A stretch of DNA of 64,000 nucleotides from JADLGH01 sp964586675. Its GTDB lineage: Bacteria > Desulfobacterota_D > UBA1144 > Nemesobacterales > UBA2774. Under the pieces are notes generated by a model. It was not told where the DNA came from, ran no database searches, and saw only the letters and a program-made list of their open reading frames with translations. Shown here piece after piece: positions 51,198 through 60,227 of this stretch (positions within the stretch are counted from its first letter, which is position 1; each line of letters starts with the position of its first letter). The stretch lies in the NCBI GenBank assembly GCA_964586675.1, contig CAZPHQ010000014.1, positions 1 through 64,000 of the forward strand. Reading direction: 5' to 3'. The position numbers and the translations under genes are program-made.

Positions 51198-52009
51198 GGT
51201 CTTGAGATTCCTAATTCCTTCATCACTACCTGCATGTCTTCCCAAAGGGGCTTCTTGAAATTCGGATTCCGGAGAAGCGCGGCTGGATGATAAGTTACCA
51301 TGACTTTAAACTTTCCGTAACGGTGAAATTTTCCGCGCAGGCTCCCGAGGCTCGCCTTCGTTTTAAGTATCGACTGCGACGCCGTATTCCCGAGGCACAC
51401 CACCACCTCTGGATTTATCGACCTCAGCTCCTGGAACAGGAACGGCTCCCACTCCGCCATTTCTTCCGGCGTAGGGGTCCTGTTGTCGGGCGGCCTCGAC
51501 TTCACGATGTTCGAGATGTACACATCTTCTCTCTTTAAACCCATGGCCTCGATTATCTTGTTCAGTAGCTGTCCGGCCCTTCCGACGAACGGCCTTCCCT
51601 GGAGGTCTTCATCCCTGCCCGGGGCCTCGCCGACGAATACGAGCCGCGCCTTCGGATTCCCTTCGCCGAAAACGATCTGCCTGCTCCCTTCGAAAAGCCG
51701 TGACGACATACGCGCGAAAAGCTCCTTCTTTATTTCTTCTAACGGCATTATCTTCGCGGAGGAATCGAACATACCCATCTGCTCCGGTACATTGATTACA
51801 TCTTCTCTGGACATCGGTACTGAATCTTCTTTCAGAATCGGTTTTTTCGCTGTCACAGCTTCCTCCGGTCCGGGGTACTTCCTTTCTATCCTGTCCCCGG
51901 CGGTTTCCTTACTCTCCCGGAATACCCTCTTCACGCCCATATCCTTCTGGAATTCATAGTACCGCCTCAGATCCCCGGCTATCTCTTTTAATTCGCGCTC
52001 TCGGCTCAT
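51188..52009 (-). CDS. Family-4-like uracil-DNA glycosylase lacking Fe-S cysteines
   Basis: A 273-residue protein. The C-terminal glycosylase domain (about 105-268) has family-4 motifs: GEAPGRDED (127-135) followed by LQGRPFVGRAGQLL, and the catalytic-loop histidine in TYHPAALLRNP (His241). Family 4 enzymes hold a 4Fe-4S cluster with four cysteines; here positions are Ser171 (KSRPP for KCRPP) and Trp187, and no cysteine precedes the domain. Only one Cys exists in the chain. The N-terminal 80 residues are charged and likely disordered. Its TAG stop is inside the tRNA-Arg 5' end. Confidence 0.85.
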   Translation of the reverse strand: MSRERELKEIAGDLRRYYEFQKDMGVKRVFRESKETAGDRIERKYPGPEEAVTAKKPILKEDSVPMSREDVINVPEQMGMFDSSAKIMPLEEIKKELFARMSSRLFEGSRQIVFGEGNPKARLVFVGEAPGRDEDLQGRPFVGRAGQLLNKIIEAMGLKREDVYISNIVKSRPPDNRTPTPEEMAEWEPFLFQELRSINPEVVVCLGNTASQSILKTKASLGSLRGKFHRYGKFKVMVTYHPAALLRNPNFKKPLWEDMQVVMKELGISRPGD

Positions 52010-52168
52010 ACCTGGAATCCCTTCCTTCTTCGGGCAACCTCACATTATATAAAACACGGTTTGACGGGAAAAATCCATAAGCGACCTCCGAACCGGAACT
52101 TTGTCCTCCGCTTGTGATTATGGTAAATAATTCTATTCTAATAGGAACTTCCGGACAGTGAGCGGGTA

Positions 52169-54652
52169 ATGAGAGAAAGTTATAAACCACATGAAATAGA
52201 GAAAAAACACCAGGACGCATGGGCCGAAAAGCGGCTCTACGAAGTCCGCGTGGAAAAGGGTAAGCGCAAATACTACGTCCTCGAAATGTTCCCCTATCCC
52301 TCGGGCCGCATCCACATGGGCCACGTCCGGAACTACACCATCGGCGACGTCATCGCCCGTTTTAAGAGGACAATGGGCTACAACGTCCTCCACCCCATCG
52401 GCTGGGACGCGTTCGGCCTCCCGGCAGAGAACGCCGCCATCGAAAGGGGCGTCCATCCCGCCAAGTGGACTTACGAGAACATTACCCAGATGAAGGCCCA
52501 GCTGAAGAAGCTCGGCTACAGCTACGACTGGACACGCGAAATCGCCACCTGCGACCCGTCTTACTATAAATGGGAGCAGATGGTTTTCACACGAATGTAC
52601 GAGAAGGGGCTCGCCTACAGGAAGTCTACGACCGTGAACTGGTGCCCCTCGTGCGAAACCGTCCTAGCCAACGAGCAGGTCGAAGACGGGTACTGCTGGC
52701 GCTGCGGCTCCGAGGTTGTCCAGAAAGAGATGGAAGGGTGGTTCTTTAAAACGACTCAATACTCCGACGAGCTCTTGGAATTTACCGAAAAGCTGAAAGA
52801 CGGCTGGCCTGAGAGAGTGCTCGCCATGCAGAAGAACTGGATCGGGAAGAGCACCGGCGCGGAGATCGAATTCCCGCTCGAAGAGCCCACGGGCGGAGAA
52901 AAAAACCTCAGCATATTCACGACACGCCCCGACACCGTCTTCGGCGTAACATACATGGCAATCGCCCCCGAGCATCCGCTCGCCGCTGCGCTGATCAAAG
53001 GCAAGCCTGAAGAAGAAAAGGCTGCAGAATTTATTAAAAGAGTCATACGGCAGACGAGTCTCGAAAGGATAGCCGAAGGCGCGAAAAAGGAAGGCGTCTT
53101 CACAGGCTCATACGCAATCAATCCCTTCGACGGCGCGCGCGTGCCGATCTACATCGCCAACTTCGTCCTCTACGCCTACGGCACCGGCATCATCATGTCG
53201 GTCCCGGCGCATGATCAGAGGGATTTCGAATTCGCCGCCGAGTACGGGATTCCTGTCATCCCCGTCATAGAGCCGGAAGGCGCGAACCTCAAGGCCGAAG
53301 ACATGACGGCCGCCTACGAAGAACCGGGCGTCATGATAAACTCTGGGCAGTTCACGGAGCTGCCTTCGGAAGACGGCAAGCAGAAGATAATCGAATACGC
53401 CGAGGAAAAGGGCTTCGGCAAGCGCCAGATAAATTACAGGCTGAGAGACTGGGGCATCTCCCGCCAGAGATACTGGGGCGCGCCGATACCGATCATCTAC
53501 TGCGACAAGTGCGGCATTGTCCCCGTCCCCGACAAGGATCTCCCAGTCGAGCTCCCTCTCGACATCGAATTCACAGGTAAAGGCGGCTCGCCGCTTTCGA
53601 AGGCCCCAAGCTTCGTCAACACCACGTGCCCGAAGTGCGGCGGCCCGGCGCGCCGCGAAACGGATACGATGGACACCTTCGTCGAGTCCTCGTGGTATTT
53701 CCTGAGGTACGCGTCCCCGCATTTTAACGAGAGCATATTCGACAAGTCCGAGGTCGATTACTGGCTCCCCGTCGATCAATACATCGGCGGCATCGAGCAC
53801 GCGATTCTCCATCTCCTATACGCGAGGTTTTTCACGAAAGCCCTCCGCGACCTCGGCTTCTGCAGGCTCGACGAGCCCTTTTCGAACCTGCTGACACAGG
53901 GCATGGTCATAAAGGACGGCGCCAAGATGTCGAAGTCCCTCGGCAACGTCGTCGACCCCGACGACATGATAGCGAGGTTCGGCGCTGATACCGTGAGGGT
54001 CTTCATGCTCTTCGCGGCCCCGGTTCAGAAAGACCTCGACTGGAGCGACGAGGGCATCGAAGGCGCGTTCAGATTCTTGAGCAGGCTCTGGAGGCTCATT
54101 TACGACAGGTTCGATAAGATCGAAAACGTCAAAGCCTCGCCCGACCCCGCAGCCATATCCGAGGCGGGTAAGGCGCTCCGTGTGAAAGTCCACAAGACGA
54201 TTAAAAAGGTCACCGACGACCTCGAAAAATTTCAGTTCAATACCGCGATAGCCGCCGTGATGGAGCTACTAAATGACACGTCCCGCTTCGAGCCCGAAGG
54301 GAAAGGAGACGCCTCCGTTTTAAGGGAATCCATAGAGGCGATGGTAAGGCTCCTCTATCCAATAGCACCGCACGTCACCGAAGAGCTCTGGGCTGAGCTC
54401 GGCCGCGGCGATTCCCTCGTCGACGAGCCCTGGCTCAAGTGGGACGAAAGCCTCGTCACCGGCGCGGATGTTACTATTGTGCTTCAGATAAACGGTAAGG
54501 TCAGGAGCCAGCTTTCGATGAACCCCGACTCCAGCGAAGACGAGATGAAAGAGGCCGCTTTCGCCGACGAAAAAATAAAAAGCTTCCTCGCGGGAAAAGA
54601 GCCGAGGAAGGTCATAGTCGTACCCAAAAAACTGGTAAATATAGTAGTTTGA
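52169..54652 (+). CDS. leuS: Leucyl-tRNA synthetase
   Basis: A class I synthetase of 827 residues that charges tRNA-Leu. HIGH-type motif PYPSGRIHMGHVRNY near residue 45; zinc-like cysteine clusters in NWCPSCETVL and YCWRCGSEV; the editing domain (about 225-415); KMSKSLGNVVDPD near residue 590; an anticodon-binding domain and short C-terminal domain. Length is normal for bacterial LeuRS. The window also encodes the cognate tRNA-Leu(CAG) at 26610. Confidence 0.98.
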   Translation: MRESYKPHEIEKKHQDAWAEKRLYEVRVEKGKRKYYVLEMFPYPSGRIHMGHVRNYTIGDVIARFKRTMGYNVLHPIGWDAFGLPAENAAIERGVHPAKWTYENITQMKAQLKKLGYSYDWTREIATCDPSYYKWEQMVFTRMYEKGLAYRKSTTVNWCPSCETVLANEQVEDGYCWRCGSEVVQKEMEGWFFKTTQYSDELLEFTEKLKDGWPERVLAMQKNWIGKSTGAEIEFPLEEPTGGEKNLSIFTTRPDTVFGVTYMAIAPEHPLAAALIKGKPEEEKAAEFIKRVIRQTSLERIAEGAKKEGVFTGSYAINPFDGARVPIYIANFVLYAYGTGIIMSVPAHDQRDFEFAAEYGIPVIPVIEPEGANLKAEDMTAAYEEPGVMINSGQFTELPSEDGKQKIIEYAEEKGFGKRQINYRLRDWGISRQRYWGAPIPIIYCDKCGIVPVPDKDLPVELPLDIEFTGKGGSPLSKAPSFVNTTCPKCGGPARRETDTMDTFVESSWYFLRYASPHFNESIFDKSEVDYWLPVDQYIGGIEHAILHLLYARFFTKALRDLGFCRLDEPFSNLLTQGMVIKDGAKMSKSLGNVVDPDDMIARFGADTVRVFMLFAAPVQKDLDWSDEGIEGAFRFLSRLWRLIYDRFDKIENVKASPDPAAISEAGKALRVKVHKTIKKVTDDLEKFQFNTAIAAVMELLNDTSRFEPEGKGDASVLRESIEAMVRLLYPIAPHVTEELWAELGRGDSLVDEPWLKWDESLVTGADVTIVLQINGKVRSQLSMNPDSSEDEMKEAAFADEKIKSFLAGKEPRKVIVVPKKLVNIVV

Positions 54653-54792
54653 TGGTGCTTCGGGGTTCCATTCCTCTACATTTCGAAGTCTTGGAGTCCT
54701 TCCGGTACAACGATAAGGTTCCGTATAAAGGCAAACCAGCGGAATAAACCGGTTTACTACCGGCTCCAAAGTGTGGTAAAGTGACCTTCAAT

Positions 54793-55170
54793 ATGAATTT
54801 CAGGAAGAGTATGCCACTTCTTTTCATACTGGCATCCCTCACACTCGCCACGCTCTTCGCCTACGAAAACGGTGGCCCGAAATATAACATCTACCTCGAA
54901 GCCCCTTGCCTCACAGGGGTCCTCCATGGCGATCCGTGGAGCGTGTCCGGGGATATGCACAGTAATACCGTCCCTGGGGGAAGCTCGATTTACAGTCTCG
55001 ACAGTGGCGTCGTTGCGAATGTTTCTTTCCAGCCGGCTGAAATCCCGGAAGTCGGCACTATCGTCTTTTCAGAATCTGCGAGAAAACACCATACGGGCCC
55101 AGAGGAACCGAAACGCGATTTAATTACGTTTAACATCACCAATAAGTCCCCTCCCTATCGTCTTCTTTAA
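54793..55170 (+). CDS. Short exported protein of unknown function
   Basis: A 125-residue protein with a signal peptide (hydrophobic residues about 6-20, cleavage near LFAYENGG). The rest has no recognised motif; it contains a segment YNIYLEAPCLTGVLHGDPW and one cysteine. A GTG at 54781 is in frame, but ATG 54793 gives a better signal peptide. The ribosome-binding site is weak. Another frame across the same bases (54872-55123) is also open, so coding status is uncertain. Confidence 0.4.
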   Translation: MNFRKSMPLLFILASLTLATLFAYENGGPKYNIYLEAPCLTGVLHGDPWSVSGDMHSNTVPGGSSIYSLDSGVVANVSFQPAEIPEVGTIVFSESARKHHTGPEEPKRDLITFNITNKSPPYRLL

Positions 55171-55257
55171 ATCTCCGAAGCCAACACCCGCATACACTGA
55201 ACGTGGAAAGACTGCGTCTTTTCACGCGGGATTATTCTGGATTTGAAGGAGAAAGCT

Positions 55258-55566
55258 ATGTCCGTACCGAAACATAAAAACGCGTTAGAGGATTGCGATC
55301 TATCGGGGGTCACCATTTTCACCAGGGGCAATTGTATATACTGCGACGCGGCCAAGGCCGTTCTTGAAAGAGCTGGACTCGAATACAGGGAGGTACCGAT
55401 AGCCCTTTATCCCGAGCTGTGGAAGGCAGTATGTCACAAATACAAATGGAGAGGAGCGCCCCTGGTCTTGATAGACGATAAACCGGTCGGGGGTTTTCCG
55501 GAGCTTTCGATCCTTCTCGGAAGGAAGGGCTTGAACGACCGGGCCGAGCGATCTATTGAGCTCTGA
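55258..55566 (+). CDS. Glutaredoxin-family protein
   Basis: A 102-residue thioredoxin-fold protein. VTIFTRGNCIYCDAAKAVLERAGL holds the CxxC redox pair, with WRGAPLVLIDDKPVGGFPEL carrying the cis-proline and the glutathione-binding GGF loop. It reduces disulfides or mixed disulfides with glutathione-like thiols. The start is ATG 55258, seven bases after AAGGAG; the frame opens further upstream. A hairpin follows. Confidence 0.88.
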   Translation: MSVPKHKNALEDCDLSGVTIFTRGNCIYCDAAKAVLERAGLEYREVPIALYPELWKAVCHKYKWRGAPLVLIDDKPVGGFPELSILLGRKGLNDRAERSIEL

Positions 55567-55583
55567 ATCAAGGGCAAAATGGG

Positions 55584-55604
55584 TTACCCGAACATTTCGG
55601 GTAA
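55584..55604. terminator. Hairpin after the glutaredoxin gene
   Basis: TTACCCGAA (55584-55592) and TTCGGGTAA (55596-55604) form a perfect 9-bp stem with a 3-nt loop between the convergent glutaredoxin and thiE genes. No T tract follows, so the terminator role is moderate. Confidence 0.5.
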
Positions 55605-55646
55605 TCTCGTGAACTATGTACGGCGCGGAAGGTCCTGCATCGGGAT

Positions 55647-56294
55647 CTACGGGCCGGTGGCTCCGGCGTAACGCGCTGCGATCCCTGCCAGCTCGCGCGC
55701 GGCCTTTTCTGGATCGGCCGCTCCGAAAACGCTCGTGATGACGGCTATGCCCGAAACCCCGGTTTCGAGAACGTCCGCCGCATTCTCCGCCGTAATGCCG
55801 CCTATCGCGAATACCGGCATGTCCTTTATCAGGGTCGCGGCCTCCCTCAAAACCTCGAACGGCGTCGGCGTCCTTCCGGGCTTCGTGGGCGTATTGTAAG
55901 GCGTCCCGAAGGCGACGTAATCCGCGCCACCGGCGACTGCGTCAAGCCCCCTTTCAATCCTTCCGTAGCACGACACCCCTATGATCGCGTCCTCCCCGAG
56001 CACGCTCCTTGCGTGAGCGATCCCGGCGTCCTCCTCGCCCAGGTGCACGCCGTCGGCCCCTATCTCTGCGGCAATCTCGGGAGAGTCGTTGATAATAAGC
56101 GGAATGTTGTAACGCCTCGTTATGCCTAGAAGTTCTTTACCGATGTCGACGATTTCATCCCGCGGCGTGTCCTTTTCCCTGAGCTGCAGTATCCTCGCGC
56201 CGCCCCTGAGAGCCGCCTCTACAATCTCCGCAAAACGGTCCCTCGGGATAAGCTTCTGGTCCGTAATTATATAGAGTCCACCCCTCACTTTCAT
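55647..56294 (-). CDS. thiE: Thiamine-phosphate synthase
   Basis: A 215-residue TIM-barrel enzyme that joins the HMP-pyrophosphate and thiazole-phosphate halves of thiamine. LYIITDQKLIPR, QLREKDT, INDSPEIAAEIGADGVHLGEED and PVFAIGGITAENAADVLETG are the family motifs, including the pyrophosphate-binding lysine and phosphate loops. The frame extends to 56378, but ATG 56294 with TGGGGT upstream gives the right length. It complements the Thi4 enzyme at 18450, which makes the thiazole. Confidence 0.95.
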   Translation of the reverse strand: MKVRGGLYIITDQKLIPRDRFAEIVEAALRGGARILQLREKDTPRDEIVDIGKELLGITRRYNIPLIINDSPEIAAEIGADGVHLGEEDAGIAHARSVLGEDAIIGVSCYGRIERGLDAVAGGADYVAFGTPYNTPTKPGRTPTPFEVLREAATLIKDMPVFAIGGITAENAADVLETGVSGIAVITSVFGAADPEKAARELAGIAARYAGATGP

Positions 56295-56437
56295 ACCCCA
56301 GAAATCTATCCAATCGTGCTCGAATGGGCAAATACTCTCATATTTCCTTAAAAATCCGTCCGAATCTCCCAAAAGCACATGTTATTTGGAATATATTATG
56401 TAATTAAGGCGTATTGCAGAATAATCTTAGAAATTAC

Positions 56438-56464
56438 TTGAAATATAACCTCCTCTATTATAAA
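56438..56464 (+). promoter_or_regulatory. Predicted promoter of the barrel protein gene
   Basis: TTGAAA (56438-56443), a 15-nt spacer and TATAAA (56459-56464). The spacing is slightly short. It lies about 30 bp before the ATG at 56497. Confidence 0.45.
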
Positions 56465-56496
56465 ATGAAACCTAAAACGGCCGGAGGTATGACTGC

Positions 56497-57381
56497 ATGA
56501 AACAGAAAAACCGCCCCCGAAGAGCGCTCCTGGTCATTTCGATGATTACCGCAATCCTTTCGGTTGCCCTGTTTCCGGTAAACGGGGCCGGGGCGTCAGG
56601 CAGAAGCATTCCGTACTCGTTCTTTTTAGAGCACCCCTACAGCGCGACAGGACTTAAGGGCAATCTCGAGATCGCGCCAGTCGACGGCGGCGGCGCGCTC
56701 GTCATGAACCAGCTCCGGCTCGACATCGCCTTATCCGAAAATTACTGGGGCCTCTACGGCATATTCCCGTTCGCGGGCGTAACCGGCGACGTCTTCGGCG
56801 ACGGCGATTACGACTTCGGCAACATAGGCGCCGGAACCAAGTACGCCCTCTATGAGTCCGGGAACACAGTCTTCACAGTCGGCTTCGAAACCATATTCCC
56901 CACGACAGGCAACGACGACGGCGCCCTCGGCGCGCGCTCCTACTTCCGCGACTTCTCTTATTTCACCGACGACGCCTACACTTTCGTCCCCTACGCCGTC
57001 TTCGCGATAAGCTCGAACATGTTCGCGCTGCAGGCGAACCTCGATTTCGACATAATGACCAACGCGAAGAAGGCCGATCAGGGCCCGTTCAATACCGGCG
57101 GCGACAGCACCGAGCTGATCCTGAAATACGGCGCTACCGCCAGCGTCACGCCCGACTTCGGAGTGCCGTTCACAACTTCTTTTCTTCTGGAGCTCCTCCT
57201 TGCGTCTTCGACGACTTTCGACAGCAACGTCACCGGGGCCTACGTCACCCCCGGCGTCAGGGTAGGCGGCCAGATGTTCAGCTTCGGCGCGGGTGTTCAG
57301 ATACCGTTCGGCAGCAGCGAAATCACGAACTTCGCCAACGTCGATTTCCTGGTAGACATGATCGTAAGGTTCGGGGGCTGA
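56497..57381 (+). CDS. Predicted outer-membrane beta-barrel protein
   Basis: A 294-residue protein with a signal peptide (hydrophobic residues about 10-28, cleavage near GAGASG). The mature chain is built of alternating aromatic/Gly strands such as YWGLYGIFPFAG, FGNIGAGTKYALYESG, TVFTVGFETIFPT and FSFGAGVQIPFGS, and ends with MIVRFGG, similar to barrel C-termini. It looks like a 10- to 12-stranded porin-like or transport protein. No family is named with certainty. A strong GGAGG precedes the ATG. Confidence 0.65.
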   Translation: MKQKNRPRRALLVISMITAILSVALFPVNGAGASGRSIPYSFFLEHPYSATGLKGNLEIAPVDGGGALVMNQLRLDIALSENYWGLYGIFPFAGVTGDVFGDGDYDFGNIGAGTKYALYESGNTVFTVGFETIFPTTGNDDGALGARSYFRDFSYFTDDAYTFVPYAVFAISSNMFALQANLDFDIMTNAKKADQGPFNTGGDSTELILKYGATASVTPDFGVPFTTSFLLELLLASSTTFDSNVTGAYVTPGVRVGGQMFSFGAGVQIPFGSSEITNFANVDFLVDMIVRFGG

Positions 57382-57424
57382 GTAAGCGTCCCAATGAAAT
57401 GAACCCGGCCGCTCGGGTATCGGG

Positions 57425-58759
57425 CTACTTCTCTATGGATTTGAAAATCGTCTCGGTGATTGCGTCGTAATCCGGCGGAAGCTCGACTGGCCTGTTCGCA
57501 TACTTCGAGAAAACCCCTTCGAGCTGGCTCATGTGATAGCCTATTTTGAACTCGACGAACTTCAGCCCGTGCGCCGTCGAAACGATTACCACACGGTCCG
57601 ACTTCTTGAAGACTTTCCTTTCCTTGAGCTTAAGGAACGCCGCCAGCGCAACGCCCGTATGAGGGCAGTTGAAAGTCCCCGTCTTGTCCACCAGAGCGGC
57701 CGCGTCGGCAAGCTCCTGCTCGCTTGCCTGCTCGACTATACCGTCGAATTCCCTGAGCGTTCTTATGGCCTTGTTCACGCTCACAGGGTTTCCGATCTGT
57801 ATAGCGTTGGCGAGTGTCTTCTGCGCCTTCACAGGATGAAATTCCTCGAAATTTTTAAGGTAGCTGAGGTAAAGCGGGTTCGCATGCTCGGCCTGGGCGC
57901 ACACCAAGCGCGGCAGCTTGTTTATGAGCCCGAGCTCCCGCATCATGAGGTAGCCCTTTCCGAGTGCCGATATATTCCCGAGGTTCCCTCCCGGGATCAC
58001 GATCCAGTCGGGCACCTCCCAGTCGAACTGCTGGCAGAGCTCTATGCTTATCGTCTTCTGCCCCTCTATCCTGAGGGAGTTTATGGAATTCGCGAGGTAT
58101 ATATTGTTCCGCGTACAGACCTTCTGCACCATCTCCATGCATCCGTCGAAGTCCGTATCGAGCGAAAGAACGAGCGCCCCGTTCGATATCGGCTGAACGA
58201 GCTGTGCGACTGATACTTTATCTTTAGGCAGGAACACTATCGCCGGTATCCCTGCGGAAGCGCAGTATGCGGCGAGCGCGGCGGACGTATCCCCCGTCGA
58301 GGCGCATGCCACGGCCGGTATTTTCTTCCCGTCGGCGATCATCTGCTTTACGACCGACACGAGAACGGTCATGCCGAGGTCCTTGAACGACCCGGTGTGG
58401 CTGTTTCCGCACATCTTGAGCCAGATATCTTCCATGCCTATCTGGGAGCCGAACCTCTCGGCCCAGAAGAGGTTGGTCGCCCCCTCATACATCGAAACGA
58501 CGTTTTCGTCCTCGACGTAGGGGCAAACCCACTCCTTCTTCCCCCAGACAGAGCTCCCGTGCGGCCACGACTGCTTCCTGTAGCGGTTGTCGAAAAGCTC
58601 CTTCCACTCCTTGGCCGACTTTTCCTTGAGCTTCTCCATGTCGTGCTGGACTTCGAGGAGGTTTCCGCACTTCCTGCAGCGGTAAATTATCTCGTCAAGA
58701 GGGTAAGTTTCGCCGCATTCGTCGTCTATGCAGGCAAACCACGCCCTGTATTCACTCAT
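57425..58759 (-). CDS. thrC: Threonine synthase
   Basis: A PLP enzyme of about 444 residues that converts O-phosphohomoserine to threonine. The N-terminus has a zinc-ribbon-like cysteine set (Cys10, 15, 28, 31). Lys126 in HTGSFKDLGM binds PLP; CASTGDTSAALAAYCASAG and GGNLGNISALGKGY are family motifs. The frame opens at 58795 but ATG 58759 (MSEYRAW) is the better start. It is of the longer bacterial type. Confidence 0.95.
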   Translation of the reverse strand: MSEYRAWFACIDDECGETYPLDEIIYRCRKCGNLLEVQHDMEKLKEKSAKEWKELFDNRYRKQSWPHGSSVWGKKEWVCPYVEDENVVSMYEGATNLFWAERFGSQIGMEDIWLKMCGNSHTGSFKDLGMTVLVSVVKQMIADGKKIPAVACASTGDTSAALAAYCASAGIPAIVFLPKDKVSVAQLVQPISNGALVLSLDTDFDGCMEMVQKVCTRNNIYLANSINSLRIEGQKTISIELCQQFDWEVPDWIVIPGGNLGNISALGKGYLMMRELGLINKLPRLVCAQAEHANPLYLSYLKNFEEFHPVKAQKTLANAIQIGNPVSVNKAIRTLREFDGIVEQASEQELADAAALVDKTGTFNCPHTGVALAAFLKLKERKVFKKSDRVVIVSTAHGLKFVEFKIGYHMSQLEGVFSKYANRPVELPPDYDAITETIFKSIEK

Positions 58760-59011
58760 GGCTAACAAAATACCCCTTGGGTTTTTGGCTGTCAAACAAT
58801 CGCCTCCCTGGCGTGGCTACTCAAACTGCCCGATTATTTTTCCGCTCACATTAATAAAGGTACTGGAAATTCATTTAAAATTGATGTACTGTGTTTTTAT
58901 TAAAGAAACGCTTTAAGGCTTGTATTCTAAGTCTTTGGCTTGTCGAAATTTATCGGTCCGGGGTGGGTTGTCGACAGCCATAGGGCGTTTTTGGTAACCT
59001 GAGCCTCGGGC

Positions 59012-59287
59012 ATGTCATTGGCAAGAGTGCAAGTTATCATTAAAGGCAGGGTCCAGGGGGTATTCTTCAGGGCCGAAGCCAGGCGGAAGGCGGAAGAGCT
59101 CGGGCTCACCGGCTGGGTGAGGAACAACCCCGACGGCACCGTCGAGGCGGTGGCCGAGGGAGATACAAACTTGGTCGAAAAGTTCGTAAGCTGGTGCCGC
59201 GAAGGGCCGCCCCGGGCGAGGGTAAAAGCCGTCCAAGTATCGAGGTCCGGGGGCACAGGCGAGTTTGCGCGTTTCACCATAAATTAA
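59012..59287 (+). CDS. acyP: Acylphosphatase
   Basis: A 91-residue ferredoxin-like enzyme that hydrolyses acyl phosphates. GRVQGVFFRAEARRKA holds the phosphate-binding loop with Arg20; GWVRNNPDGTVE holds catalytic Asn38. Full length for the family. It begins a plus-strand run of five genes (acyP, MBL hydrolase, ftsB, GGDEF, rsmA). Confidence 0.96.
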   Translation: MSLARVQVIIKGRVQGVFFRAEARRKAEELGLTGWVRNNPDGTVEAVAEGDTNLVEKFVSWCREGPPRARVKAVQVSRSGGTGEFARFTIN

Positions 59288-59311
59288 GCATTGGAGAAAG
59301 AGTGTAACGAT

Positions 59312-59956
59312 ATGATTTTAAGATGTATACCGGGCGGTATTTTTCTCACGAACTGCTACATACTCGGTGACGAGAAAACGAACGAGGGAATACTCGTAGA
59401 CCCGGGCGAGCAGTGGGGCGACATACTACGCGAAGTTAAGAGATCGGGCGTCGAGATAACCAAGATAGTCAATACGCACACCCACATAGACCACGTCGCC
59501 GGCGCCGAAGTCGCCAAAAAAGCGCTCGGGGTCGGCTTCTATATACACCCCGAGGAAGTGCCTGTCCTTGAGGCCCTACCCGAGGCCGCGATGAGGTTCC
59601 CGCAGTTTGGCAATGTAGAAGTTCCCGAGGTCGAGGGCTACTATGAAGAGGGCGACGAGGTCGAGATAGGAAGCCTCCGGGCGAAAGTCCTTCACACGCC
59701 CGGGCACACGTGGGGCAGCATATGCCTCGTCGTAGACGACGTCGTGATCTCGGGCGACACGCTTTTCGCGGGCAGCGTGGGCAGGGTGGATCTTACAGGC
59801 GGCACCACCATGGCCGAGCTCGTGGGCTCCATAAAATCGAAGCTCATGCCTCTCCCCGATTCATACAAGGTTTATCCCGGGCACGGCCCCGCGACGACGA
59901 TAGGAATAGAGAGGAAGTCAAACCCGTTTATCACCGGAGGGTTCAGTTTCTTCTGA
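59312..59956 (+). CDS. Metallo-beta-lactamase fold hydrolase (glyoxalase II-like)
   Basis: A 214-residue protein. THTHIDHVAG is the metal motif HxHxDH, with later HTPGHTWGS, ISGDTLF (bridging Asp) and PGHGPATT. The pattern is that of glyoxalase II-like hydrolases that cleave thioesters. The frame opens with TTG 59291; ATG 59312 is the better start. It is followed by FtsB after one base. Confidence 0.9.
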   Translation: MILRCIPGGIFLTNCYILGDEKTNEGILVDPGEQWGDILREVKRSGVEITKIVNTHTHIDHVAGAEVAKKALGVGFYIHPEEVPVLEALPEAAMRFPQFGNVEVPEVEGYYEEGDEVEIGSLRAKVLHTPGHTWGSICLVVDDVVISGDTLFAGSVGRVDLTGGTTMAELVGSIKSKLMPLPDSYKVYPGHGPATTIGIERKSNPFITGGFSFF

Positions 59957-59957
59957 G

Positions 59958-60227
59958 ATGGAAAAGCACGCATTCAGGATAATTCTCGTTTTGGCCGCGG
60001 TCTGCCTCGTCGTCTACCTCTTCGCGAGGGAAGTCTCCCACGTCTATGCGCTTCACCAGGAAAACGAAAGGGTGAAAACAGAGGGCGAGGAGCTTCAGCA
60101 AGCCAACGACGAGCTCAGGAAAAAAATAGGGCTTATAAAAACGGACAAGGCTTACATGGAGAAAATAATACGAGATGAGCTCGGGATGATAAAAACCGGT
60201 GAAAAAATCTATCGATTTAAAGAATAA
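59958..60227 (+). CDS. ftsB: FtsB/DivIC-type cell-division protein
   Basis: An 89-residue protein with one membrane helix (about 7-25), then a coiled coil (about 30-60) rich in Glu, Leu and Gln, and the conserved C-terminal MEKIIRDELGMIKTGEKIYRF that defines the septum-initiator family. It joins FtsL and FtsQ in the divisome periplasmic complex. Its 3' end overlaps the start of the GGDEF gene by 29 bases. Confidence 0.9.
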   Translation: MEKHAFRIILVLAAVCLVVYLFAREVSHVYALHQENERVKTEGEELQQANDELRKKIGLIKTDKAYMEKIIRDELGMIKTGEKIYRFKE

